Both the position numbers and the translations under genes were made by a program. Positions 8,027-16,282 of a stretch of 64,000 bases of DNA are shown in pieces. This stretch comes from Aureispira sp. CCB-QB1. GTDB lineage: Bacteria > Bacteroidota > Bacteroidia > Chitinophagales > Saprospiraceae. The stretch spans positions 1-64,000 of the forward strand of contig NZ_JHBV01000035.1 in the NCBI RefSeq assembly GCF_000724545.1, in the 5' to 3' direction. The first letter of the stretch is position 1. Each line of letters starts with the position of its first letter. A model generated the notes under the pieces. It was given only the letters and a program-made list of their open reading frames with translations, was not told the origin of the DNA and did not search any database.

Positions 8027-9109
8027 ATGTCAATAATAACAAAGAAATCAGAAAAATTTTTAGAAGCTTATCTGAATAACTTTTCTCCAACTGGGTTTGA
8101 ATCACCAGGTCAAAAGATGTGGCTGGACTATATAAAACCTTACATTGATGATTATAAGGTTGATAATTATGGAACGGTCTATGGAATTATCAATCCAGAA
8201 GCAGAATATAAGGTCGTTATTGAAGCGCATGCCGATGAAATTTCATGGTTTGTACATTATATAACCAAGGATGGTTATATAAAAGTAATTCGAAATGGAG
8301 GTTCTGATCATACTATTGCGCCATCTAAACGAGTTAATATTCATACTGGGAAAGGAATTGTTCGAGGTGTGTTTGGGTGGCCTGCTATTCATACTAGAAG
8401 GGACGAAGATTCTACTTTAAACCCTAAACTAACAAACATTTTTATTGATGTAGGTGCAGATAGCAAAGAAGAAGTTTTGGAAATGGGAATTCATCCTGGT
8501 TGTGTCATTACCTACCCCGATACTTTTGAGGTGCTTAATAAGCGTTATTATATTGGTCGTGCTTTGGATAATCGTATTGGTGGTTTTTGTATTGCAGAAG
8601 TTGCCCGATTGTTGCATGAAAATAATATCAAACTGCCATTTGGCTTGTATATAGTCAATTCAGTTCAAGAAGAAGTTGGTTTAAATGGTGCCAAGATGAT
8701 TGCCAATGCCATTAAGCCAGATGTAGCTATTGTAACCGATGTTTCTCATAATACACATACTCCTTTGGTAAGTGTCGAAAAACACGGAGATATTAAAGGA
8801 GGGGATGGACCCGACTTAACATTTGGTCCTGCGGTACACAACAATTTACTAAAATTGATTCGAGAAGCCGCAGAAGCCAATGAAATTCCTTATCAACTAA
8901 GTGCCAGCTCTAGAATTACAGGAACAGATACCGATGCTTTTGCGTTTTCTAATGCTGGTGTTCCTTCTGCATTGATCTCTTTACCAATTAAATACATGCA
9001 TACGACAGTAGAAATGGCACACAAAGACGATGTGGAAAATGTCATTCGTTTAATCTACCAAGCCTTGCAAAGAATAGAAGATAAACACGATTTTAGATAT
9101 TTTACATAA
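8027..9109 (+). CDS. M42 family metallopeptidase (FrvX/glutamyl aminopeptidase type)
   Basis: The 360-residue cytoplasmic protein has the full M42 zinc site: His68 and Asp70 in EAHADE, Asp181 in ALDNR, Glu215 and Glu216 in VQEEVG, Asp238 in VTDVSH and His325 near the C terminus in YMHTTVEM. M42 enzymes form large tetrahedral particles that trim peptides from the N terminus. Length is normal and no signal peptide is present. The UbiA-like gene begins 9 nt after its stop, so the two are co-transcribed, though no functional link is obvious. Confidence 0.92.
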   Translation: MSIITKKSEKFLEAYLNNFSPTGFESPGQKMWLDYIKPYIDDYKVDNYGTVYGIINPEAEYKVVIEAHADEISWFVHYITKDGYIKVIRNGGSDHTIAPSKRVNIHTGKGIVRGVFGWPAIHTRRDEDSTLNPKLTNIFIDVGADSKEEVLEMGIHPGCVITYPDTFEVLNKRYYIGRALDNRIGGFCIAEVARLLHENNIKLPFGLYIVNSVQEEVGLNGAKMIANAIKPDVAIVTDVSHNTHTPLVSVEKHGDIKGGDGPDLTFGPAVHNNLLKLIREAAEANEIPYQLSASSRITGTDTDAFAFSNAGVPSALISLPIKYMHTTVEMAHKDDVENVIRLIYQALQRIEDKHDFRYFT

Positions 9110-9118
9110 GTAGTTTGA

Positions 9119-9970
9119 ATGGCGAAGTTTATCAATTTCCTATTGTATAGCAATATTTATATTGCATTGTGTGCAGTAGCGATGACTGCTCAAACGCTAT
9201 ATGTATTTGATATAAGTGTACCAACAAGTCCTGCTTTGCTAGGGCTTGTTTTTTTTTCTACCTTGGTTATTTATGCCTTGCATCGTTTGGTGAGTTTGTC
9301 AAAGGTCGACAAAAATTTAAAAGTAGAACGTTTTAATGTGATTGAAACGTATCAACGGCACATTCAAATTTATGCTGCTTTAGGGACGATAGGTGGTGGT
9401 GTTTGTTTTTTCTTTTTAGCGAGAACTACTCAATATGCTTTAGTGCTGCCTGCGATATTGTCCTTGGGCTATGTGATTCCATTTATGGGAAATAAAAAAC
9501 TACGATTGCGGGATGTGCATTTTATCAAAATTTTTTTAATTGCCATTGTTTGGTCTTATGTAACTGTTTTATTGCCAATCTTAGAATATGGTATTCCACT
9601 TGAGGAGCAAGCAATTGGAGCAATAATAGAACGGATATTATTTATTTTTGTGATCACCTTGCCTTTTGATTTACGAGATTGGGAAATTGATAAAAAGAAT
9701 GGTGTAAGAACAATTCCTGCGACCATTGGTGTAAAAAAGACGCTTCAATTGGCATTCTTTATACTGGTTCTTTGGATGCTTGGAGTCACTCAAATCTATA
9801 CTTGGTCGATAGTAGTAGGTTTGTGGGGTTCAGGAATTACAACAGGAATATTGGTCTATTATTCGCCTCAGCAAAAGCACGACTACTATTTCACAGCATT
9901 GATGGACGGAACAATGCTCTTGCAGTATGGGCTCGTATTACTATCAACGGCTAGCATGTTGAGCAATTAG
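9119..9970 (+). CDS. UbiA-like membrane prenyltransferase family protein
   Basis: The protein has 283 residues and about eight membrane helices. The second Asp-rich motif of the UbiA superfamily is clear as DLRDWEIDKKNGVRTIP (residues 184-200, with Asp184, Asp187 and Asp191). The first motif, normally NDxxDxxxD, is not recognisable: the corresponding stretch after helix 2 reads YALHRLVSLSKVDKN (52-66). Either this subfamily uses different metal ligands there or the enzyme is divergent. Substrates cannot be inferred. It follows the M42 gene by 9 nt. Confidence 0.75.
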   Translation: MAKFINFLLYSNIYIALCAVAMTAQTLYVFDISVPTSPALLGLVFFSTLVIYALHRLVSLSKVDKNLKVERFNVIETYQRHIQIYAALGTIGGGVCFFFLARTTQYALVLPAILSLGYVIPFMGNKKLRLRDVHFIKIFLIAIVWSYVTVLLPILEYGIPLEEQAIGAIIERILFIFVITLPFDLRDWEIDKKNGVRTIPATIGVKKTLQLAFFILVLWMLGVTQIYTWSIVVGLWGSGITTGILVYYSPQQKHDYYFTALMDGTMLLQYGLVLLSTASMLSN

Positions 9971-10002
9971 AAAATAAATTGCCTAAGCCTTGAAATGAGA
10001 GA

Positions 10003-10034
10003 TAAAAAAGCCCCAAAGTTTTAAACTTTGAGGC
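10003..10034 (-). terminator. Terminator after the SCP2 gene
   Basis: Arms 10010-10020 and 10024-10034 pair (GCC-CAAAGTT/AACTTTG-GGC with one mismatch) around a 3-nt loop. On the minus strand a run of six T follows. It also lies just past the convergent UbiA-like gene. Confidence 0.7.
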
Positions 10035-10075
10035 ACAACGATTGAAAATTTGCTAAGTTCAATAGGTTGTTGTGT

Positions 10076-10396
10076 TTACATTAATCCTAACGGCTTGGCA
10101 AATTTTGTCATCTCGTTTAAGTTACTAATTTTTAGCTTTCCAAACATGATTGCAGTCATTGGATTTTGCTCACGATTGATGATATCCATCAATACTTTAT
10201 CAGAAGTAGTAATGACACATTTTGCTTCACCTTCTAGGCCTTCCACTACCGAAAATTCACCATTTTCAGATGATGCAGTGAATTCTCCTCCACCATCACC
10301 AGAAATTTTAAAGTGAAAACGAGTATCTCCTTTACCATCCAATGCTTCAGGAGTAATTCTATCAGGGAAACCTAGTATAAATTCTTTTGCAGTCAT
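10076..10396 (-). CDS. SCP2 sterol-binding domain protein
   Basis: The 106-residue protein is essentially a single SCP2 domain, a small lipid-binding fold. The family pattern is seen in the strand-rich middle (RFHFKISGDGGGEFTASSENG), the Cys-Val-Ile-Thr-Thr-Ser segment leading into a helix, and the C-terminal MTAIMFGKLKISNLNEMTKF, which matches the usual p-F-G-K-l-k-i-G-D pattern. There is no signal peptide, so it is cytoplasmic. Ligand unknown. It is probably monocistronic. Confidence 0.85.
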   Translation of the reverse strand: MTAKEFILGFPDRITPEALDGKGDTRFHFKISGDGGGEFTASSENGEFSVVEGLEGEAKCVITTSDKVLMDIINREQNPMTAIMFGKLKISNLNEMTKFAKPLGLM

Positions 10397-10570
10397 AAGA
10401 ATTGAATATTAAATTTAAAATTTTTCGATTTAGATTTTTGATGATTGTAACAGATATTCTTATCAGAATACCTTTAACAGACCCTTTTTGACAAAAATAT
10501 CTTAAAAACAACCAATTAAATATAGTTGTTATTCTCTTGTCTAAAAGAAGCGCTCAATATAAAAATAGTT

Positions 10571-11416
10571 CTATAGTTTTTGTAATATCCATTGATAAAT
10601 ATGTTCCAGTACATCTAATTTCTCAGGCTCATTATGAAGTTCATGATAGCCGCCTTCCCATATTTTCAAACTAATGTCACCAGTAGCTTTTTCTGCAAAG
10701 CGTTGAGTAGCAGCGGGGGAGGTAATACCATCTTCGCTACCGTGCAAGAGTAATAAGGGGAGGTTAATTTTAGAGACTGTTTCTAGGCTTTTTTGTCCCG
10801 ATTCTAGCATGCCTATTGCGGTTTCAGAAGTTACCTTACTATGGTTTAATGGATCGTTGCTATACGCTGCAACCACCATCTTATCTCTAGAGATTAAGTT
10901 AACGTCTAGTTGATTGTCCTGTGTGAATTTAGGATAAATAGGTCGAATTAATTTGCCTAAAAATAGCAAAAAAGCAGGTGGTTTAAATGCTGGTTCTAAC
11001 AATGGAGAAGTAGCTATAACTCCTTTGAGACCAGTATGTTTTTTGTGCAAAATATAATCTAAGACAATACCTCCTCCCATACTATGTCCATACAAAAAGA
11101 CAGGTACAGAAGAATGCCTGCGGCTAGCTTCACTATGCAGTTTTACAATATCATCAAAGACATAGTCGTACTTGGCAATATGACCACGTTTGCCCCCCGA
11201 TTTTCCATGACCAGAGCGGTCGCAAGTTAAGAGTGCAAATCCATGATGCGTAAAAAACTCTGCCACGTGTTGATAACGGGAAGAATGCTCTCCTAAACCA
11301 TGAATAAGCAAGATAATTCCTTTAGGGAGCTTGTATTTAGTCTCATCAGGCCACCAGCCCTGTGCGTAAATTTTGACTTTGGCTGGATTTGTCCAACTAA
11401 ATTCAGTGTGTTTCAT
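10571..11416 (-). CDS. Alpha/beta hydrolase, monoacylglycerol-lipase-like
   Basis: The 281-residue protein has the serine hydrolase elements of the S33/monoacylglycerol lipase group: the oxyanion HGLGEHSSRY (residues 39-48), the nucleophile elbow GHSMGG with Ser112, Asp229 in HGSEDG and His258 in GGYHEL. It lacks a signal peptide. The likely reaction is hydrolysis of monoacylglycerol or lysophospholipid esters in the cytoplasm or at the membrane. It stands alone between the SCP2 gene and a divergent desaturase gene. Confidence 0.88.
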   Translation of the reverse strand: MKHTEFSWTNPAKVKIYAQGWWPDETKYKLPKGIILLIHGLGEHSSRYQHVAEFFTHHGFALLTCDRSGHGKSGGKRGHIAKYDYVFDDIVKLHSEASRRHSSVPVFLYGHSMGGGIVLDYILHKKHTGLKGVIATSPLLEPAFKPPAFLLFLGKLIRPIYPKFTQDNQLDVNLISRDKMVVAAYSNDPLNHSKVTSETAIGMLESGQKSLETVSKINLPLLLLHGSEDGITSPAATQRFAEKATGDISLKIWEGGYHELHNEPEKLDVLEHIYQWILQKL

Positions 11417-11785
11417 TTCTATTGTAATTTGTGACGTATTAATTCAATACATCACGTATGAATATTCCTATAAATCACTTTAAGATAAAAAAAATTGACT
11501 ACTTGGTTAAGGAAATTTGAGATTTATTCCTAGAAGCTATTATTAAATATAGAGGTTTGAGTAGAATGCTAAGTATGCCTTGTTTTTGTTTTAAATATTA
11601 AGTATATTAGACTCAATACTCCGTTGATTAACTTTGTTACTCCCTACGGTCGTGAGCTCGGTTTGCTGCTACTGCGTGGTTTCAATGGAATAATGTTAGA
11701 CTGTCAAAATAGCCTTACTTTAGAAACTATACAACAACAGCAAAAGAGATTTTTTGTGAAGCGTACATTAAAATGATTAATAGCC
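11417..11785. other. Divergent intergenic region with a repeat copy
   Basis: This spacer contains the promoters for the hydrolase and desaturase genes and one copy of the dispersed repeat (11622-11697). No additional open frame is supported. Confidence 0.55.
11622..11697. repeat. Dispersed intergenic repeat
   Basis: The copy has the imperfect arms ACTCCGTTGA and TCAATGGAATA, the accessory block CTCCCTACGGTCGTGAGCTC (11641-11660) and the core GCTGCTACTGCGTGG (11666-11680). The accessory block is shared, on either strand, with copies near 13430-13460 and 20850-20920. Confidence 0.65.
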
Positions 11786-12754
11786 ATGCACCAACTACCA
11801 ACAGCTCCTTATCTAACTACAGAAGAACGGAAATCATTGTTAGAGATGAACGATTTTAGAGCATTTGTAGAAGTAACTATTCATTGGTTATGGATTGTTA
11901 TTGCTCTTTTACTACCTTATTTTTATTGTCACCCTCTGACAATCATAATGGCTCTGTTTATTTTAGGCGGGAAGCAATTGGCTTGTGCCATTTTGTTGCA
12001 CGATGCCTCCCATTTTTCTGTATTTAAAAATAAAAAGGTCAATGATTTTGTAGGGCAGTGGCTAGGGGCTTATCCTATTTTTCAAGATATGTTGGCGTAT
12101 CGTCCTTATCACAAAATACACCATCTTTATACAGGATTAGAAGAAGACCCTGATTTGTTATTGACCAGAGGGTATCCCACTTCTAAAAAGAGTATGATGA
12201 GAAAGTTTTTTAGAGATTTGTCAGGACAAACAGGAATGAAAGCTTTTGTAGGCTTAATTTTAATGAACTTGGGCTATATAGAATATAATTTAGGAAATAA
12301 TATTGTTCGAGTATCTCAAAAAGATAGGACATGGGAGGAATTTTTTAAGGTGATGATTGCCAACTTATGGAAACCAATTGTAGCCAATTTTATGATCTTT
12401 TTACCCTTGTATTTATTCGCTTCTGGATGGTTGTATTTGTTGTGGATTGGAGCTTATTTAACTACTTTTCAATTTTGTATTCGAGTGCGTTCGATGGCAG
12501 AGCATTCTGTGGTAGAAGATGCGACCAACCCACTGTTAAATACTCGAACTACTTATGCTAACTTTATTGAGCGGATGTTGTTTGCTCCTTATCATGTGAA
12601 TTATCATGTAGAACACCATATGTTAATGGGCGTTCCATCGTACAAATTGCCTGAAATGCATGCACTGATTAAGGCAAGAGGCTTTTACGAAAAAGGAGTG
12701 TTAGCACCTAATTATTGGTCCATCATACAATTGGCAGTTGAGGTGGAACAATAA
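11786..12754 (+). CDS. Membrane fatty acid desaturase
   Basis: The 322-residue protein has four or more membrane helices and the three His boxes of the membrane desaturase superfamily: HDASH (72-76), HKIHH (109-113) and HVEHH (274-278), with an extra His at 240. These bind the di-iron centre that introduces a double bond into an acyl chain, using oxygen and an electron donor. Position specificity is not readable. Length is normal. It is divergent from the hydrolase gene and convergent with the next gene. Confidence 0.9.
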   Translation: MHQLPTAPYLTTEERKSLLEMNDFRAFVEVTIHWLWIVIALLLPYFYCHPLTIIMALFILGGKQLACAILLHDASHFSVFKNKKVNDFVGQWLGAYPIFQDMLAYRPYHKIHHLYTGLEEDPDLLLTRGYPTSKKSMMRKFFRDLSGQTGMKAFVGLILMNLGYIEYNLGNNIVRVSQKDRTWEEFFKVMIANLWKPIVANFMIFLPLYLFASGWLYLLWIGAYLTTFQFCIRVRSMAEHSVVEDATNPLLNTRTTYANFIERMLFAPYHVNYHVEHHMLMGVPSYKLPEMHALIKARGFYEKGVLAPNYWSIIQLAVEVEQ

Positions 12755-12781
12755 AAATAGTTTGTTTGATCATTACGACAA

Positions 12782-13309
12782 CTAATGCTTCGCACTTTCA
12801 GCTTCTAGTTGATCCAAACGTTTTGTTAGCTGCTCAATTAACAACGCTTGTTCTTCAACCTTTTGTTGAAGTAGGGCATTGTTTTTTTCTAAATCTGAAA
12901 TATTAAGCTGACTCGCTGCCAAAATTCCTGTCGAGGTAGTATATACAATTCTATTGCCTGTCCCTGTTAACGATTGAATTCTTGCTCCACCTGCCACATC
13001 AAGTTTTTCTGTAGGGTTGTAAGTCCCTATTCCAATATTGCCATGAGAAGATTCGGTCGGATTTAAGATAATATGTTTATTTGAGGTTGCTGTTATCCAA
13101 AAGTCACTGCCTACTGTAGTGATGTCGATTTCGCTACCATCTGTACGGACGTGTAGAAACTTTGTTCCATCAGGATTTTGTAACTTGATTTGCCCACCTT
13201 CAACAACTAATTTTTGATCGGGAGTTGCAGTTCCAATGCCAACATTTTGAGCCATTGCTCCAATAGGTAGGAAAAAAAGTAATAAGATATTAGCTAATAA
13301 AATACGCAT
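12782..13309 (-). CDS. Exported tail-fibre-like protein with C-terminal coiled coil
   Basis: The 175-residue protein has a signal peptide (1-20) and two copies of the NxGIGTxxPxxKLxVxGG motif (residues about 21-39 and 91-108), a repeat typical of Bacteroidota surface proteins that resemble phage tail-fibre shafts. Residues about 138-170 form a strong coiled coil (SDLEKNNALLQQKVEEQ...), suggesting a trimer or dimer. There is no T9SS sorting domain, so location beyond the inner membrane is uncertain. Confidence 0.8.
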   Translation of the reverse strand: MRILLANILLLFFLPIGAMAQNVGIGTATPDQKLVVEGGQIKLQNPDGTKFLHVRTDGSEIDITTVGSDFWITATSNKHIILNPTESSHGNIGIGTYNPTEKLDVAGGARIQSLTGTGNRIVYTTSTGILAASQLNISDLEKNNALLQQKVEEQALLIEQLTKRLDQLEAESAKH

Positions 13310-13390
13310 GAGCCGATTTTTTATTAAAAATAATAGAGTATGTGTCGTTCTGCTGACAGTAAGTATGAAGTTAAGGTATTATATTCGTAA

Positions 13391-13500
13391 TACTTCGTAG
13401 TAGTTCGTTGATTTTTTACTTTTTTAGCTCGCTACGCTCGTGAGCTTGCAAGCTCGGTTCGCTGCTACTGCGTGGTTTCAACGAACTATTGACTTCGTAG
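13391..13500. repeat. Dispersed palindromic repeat, best full copy
   Basis: Perfect inverted arms TAGTTCGTTGA (13401-13411) and TCAACGAACTA (13478-13488) enclose a T-rich stretch, a GCTCGCTACGCTCGTGAGC inner palindrome and the core GCTGCTACTGCGTGG. A 9-bp direct repeat ACTTCGTAG (13392-13400 and 13492-13500) brackets the copy. It fills much of the 305-bp spacer between divergent genes. Confidence 0.75.
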
Positions 13501-13614
13501 ACAATACTTTTTTACCTTTTTTAAAGGTATTACAAGGCACGCTTAGTGTTTTGTGCAATATCGAATTATTGGACGATTATTTAATGTTGGCGGACTATTA
13601 AAAACAATCAAATT

Positions 13615-16275
13615 ATGATCTATCTTCAAAAAATATTCTTTGTTGCTCTGCTTTTGGAGAGCATAACACTAGCTGCGCAACGTACAACAATGACAGATTT
13701 TTCTTTGGCGTATAATCTAGGAGCATACAATCGAGCGGCAGCGTTGGGCGAAGAGTTGTTGTTGCGAAAGTCTATACAAAATGATGTAAATATTTGGTTT
13801 CCTTTGAGTACGAAGCTAGGGATAGCTTATCATTCAATTGGAAATTATACACGTGGATTGGAGCGTTTGGATTTGCCTATAGAATGGGCAAAGACAGAAA
13901 AAAATTACCCTGTCGAAGATCTATTGTTGGCTTATCACGAGAAAGGAAAAATTTTAAATGAATTAGAGCAATATGCTTCTGCTCAATTTGTCTACTCTAA
14001 GGCTGTCAAATTATTTGAAAATGATAGATCTTTGCAACAAGATAGTAGTGCTCAAATTATTTATCTAAACACATTGATCGGAATTGGCGCTACGGCTTAT
14101 TCAAAATCAGATTACTCGAAAGCTAAGACGTTTTTTGAAAAAGCATTAGTATATAGCAAGGAGGTAGGGGTTAAAGAGATGGGATTATTAGCACAACAGC
14201 ATTTATATTTAGGTAAGGTAGAGGAGAAGCTTGGAAATCATAGCTCAGCAGGTGATCAAATGTTGACAGCGATTGAAGTGGGAAAAATGGAGGTTATAGA
14301 GCAGAGTGTGTTGTGGAGCAATTTTTATCACGACTTAGCCAATTATTATATCGAGTACAAGCGAAACGAAGAAGCACTAGAATACAACAGTTTAGCTATT
14401 AAGTCCCTGTTACCTACATGGAAAAATGAAGCTCAGAATGGATTGCCAACTATTGAAGAGTTGAATCAGTCAACATCTCTGGGGTTGGCAGCACAGTTAT
14501 TGGCTCAACGAGGAGCTATTTTTTTTAGTAATAAAAATGAGGGAGAATTAAAAAAAGCTTTAGAAAATTACAGACTCATGGATGTGTTTGTTACTCGTTT
14601 GCGTCGTCTGTATACTGGAGAAAGTGCTCGTTTGTTATGGTCCGACCGAGCATTGGATTTTTATGAAAAAGCCATCAAAAGCTGCTTGAGATTATATGAT
14701 AAGACAGGGCAAGAAGATTATCGTTTAGAGGCCTTTGAATTGTCGGAAAGAAGCAAAAGTTTGTTGTTATTAGAAGCGTTTAAAAAAATAAAAGCTAAGA
14801 AAGTTTCTGGTGTTCCCATTGAAAAAATTGAAAAAGAAGAAGTACTAGAAGCAGATGTGGATGCTTTGGAAAATCAATTGTACAACTTAAAACGCTACAG
14901 AAAAAGTACAGAGAGTTACAAAAATAAGTTGAGAAAAAAAGAAAAAGAGTTGTTGGAAAAAAAACGAATGTACGAGGATTTTTTGATAGAACTTAGAAAA
15001 CAATATCCTGATTATTATAAGCTAAAATTTGATCTATCGGTAACAACGGTGGGAGAGGTGCAAGAACGTTTGGCAAGCGATCAATTATTGATAGAGTATT
15101 TTATCACAAAAAATGAATTAATCGTTTTTAAAATTAGCAAACAAGGGTATGATGTATTGGAATTGCCCTTAGATTTTGAATTGACACCCAAAATTAAAGC
15201 CTTTAGAGAAGGTATTTATGGATATTATTTGAATAATAAGGAACGTTCCCAATCGTTGCGAAGAAGTTACATACAGCAATACCAAACTTTAGGCTATGAA
15301 TTGTACCAAGGTATTTTGAAACCTGTATTAGCTGGTCAACAGGAAAGTCGTTTGATGATTATTTTGGCAGGGAACCTGGGATTTTTGCCTTTTGAGGCAT
15401 TATTGACCGCTCCTGCTACAGGCGAAAATTTTACGCAAATGCCTTATTTGCTCAATGATTACGCCATTGGGTATTGTTACTCTGCTACCTTATTGCACGA
15501 GATGCAACAGAAAGAGCATGTTCCTGATAAGATATTTTTGGGATTTGCTCCTGAGTTTAAGCAAGGGGTAAAATTGGAGGGAAAGTATGCCTTTGACCCT
15601 TTGTTGCATAGCGAAAAAGAAGTGAAAGAAATTTTTGATTTGGTGGGGATGGGAGAAGTCTTTGATGGAGAACTTGCTACCAAAGAGAACTTTCAAGAAA
15701 ATTGTGAGGATTATTGTATTGTTCATATTGCAACGCATGGGGTGATGAATACAGAGAATTCAGAAAACTCTTTCTTGGCATTTTCTGAAGTACCCGATTC
15801 TAGTGATAATGAATTGCTTTATGTTCGAGATTTGTACAACATGCACTTAACGGCTAGTTTGGTGGTTTTGAGTGCTTGCGAAACAGGAATCGGAGAGCTA
15901 TACGAAAGCGAAGGAATTGCTTCTTTGGCAAGAGGGTTTTCTTATGCTGGGGCAAAGAGTCTGATTACTTCTTTGTGGAGTGTAAACGATCATGCTACGG
16001 CCGAAATTATGCGCCGCTTGTATGCCAATTTAAAGATGGGGATGCCCAAAGATAAGGCTTTACAGCAGGCAAAACATGATTTCATCAAGGATGCAACCAA
16101 CCAAACAGCCCATCCTTTTTTGTGGTCGGCTTTTATTCAAATTGGAGATGAAGCTCCTTTGCCAAGTCCTGATGGGCAAGGTGAAGGAAATGGGAAACTG
16201 CTATGGATATTGGGTGGCATTGCATTGCTTTTGTTGGGAGTAGGTTTATTATTACGCCGTTCTAAAAAAGCTTAG
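13615..16275 (+). CDS. Exported TPR-CHAT protein with C-terminal membrane anchor
   Basis: The 886-residue protein begins with a signal-peptide-like segment (1-21). Residues about 30-330 are TPR helices (for example YNRAAALGEELLL, SKAKTFFEKALVYSKE), followed by a coiled-coil linker at about 395-460. The C-terminal third is a CHAT domain, a caspase-like fold: His708 lies in HIATHG and Cys755 in VVLSACETG, the expected catalytic dyad. Residues 862-880 form a membrane helix with the basic tail RRSKKA. Layout suggests a periplasm-facing protease-like domain anchored in the inner membrane; substrate is unknown. It ends 7 bp from the convergent CotH gene. Confidence 0.88.
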   Translation: MIYLQKIFFVALLLESITLAAQRTTMTDFSLAYNLGAYNRAAALGEELLLRKSIQNDVNIWFPLSTKLGIAYHSIGNYTRGLERLDLPIEWAKTEKNYPVEDLLLAYHEKGKILNELEQYASAQFVYSKAVKLFENDRSLQQDSSAQIIYLNTLIGIGATAYSKSDYSKAKTFFEKALVYSKEVGVKEMGLLAQQHLYLGKVEEKLGNHSSAGDQMLTAIEVGKMEVIEQSVLWSNFYHDLANYYIEYKRNEEALEYNSLAIKSLLPTWKNEAQNGLPTIEELNQSTSLGLAAQLLAQRGAIFFSNKNEGELKKALENYRLMDVFVTRLRRLYTGESARLLWSDRALDFYEKAIKSCLRLYDKTGQEDYRLEAFELSERSKSLLLLEAFKKIKAKKVSGVPIEKIEKEEVLEADVDALENQLYNLKRYRKSTESYKNKLRKKEKELLEKKRMYEDFLIELRKQYPDYYKLKFDLSVTTVGEVQERLASDQLLIEYFITKNELIVFKISKQGYDVLELPLDFELTPKIKAFREGIYGYYLNNKERSQSLRRSYIQQYQTLGYELYQGILKPVLAGQQESRLMIILAGNLGFLPFEALLTAPATGENFTQMPYLLNDYAIGYCYSATLLHEMQQKEHVPDKIFLGFAPEFKQGVKLEGKYAFDPLLHSEKEVKEIFDLVGMGEVFDGELATKENFQENCEDYCIVHIATHGVMNTENSENSFLAFSEVPDSSDNELLYVRDLYNMHLTASLVVLSACETGIGELYESEGIASLARGFSYAGAKSLITSLWSVNDHATAEIMRRLYANLKMGMPKDKALQQAKHDFIKDATNQTAHPFLWSAFIQIGDEAPLPSPDGQGEGNGKLLWILGGIALLLLGVGLLLRRSKKA

Positions 16276-16282
16276 CAGACTA

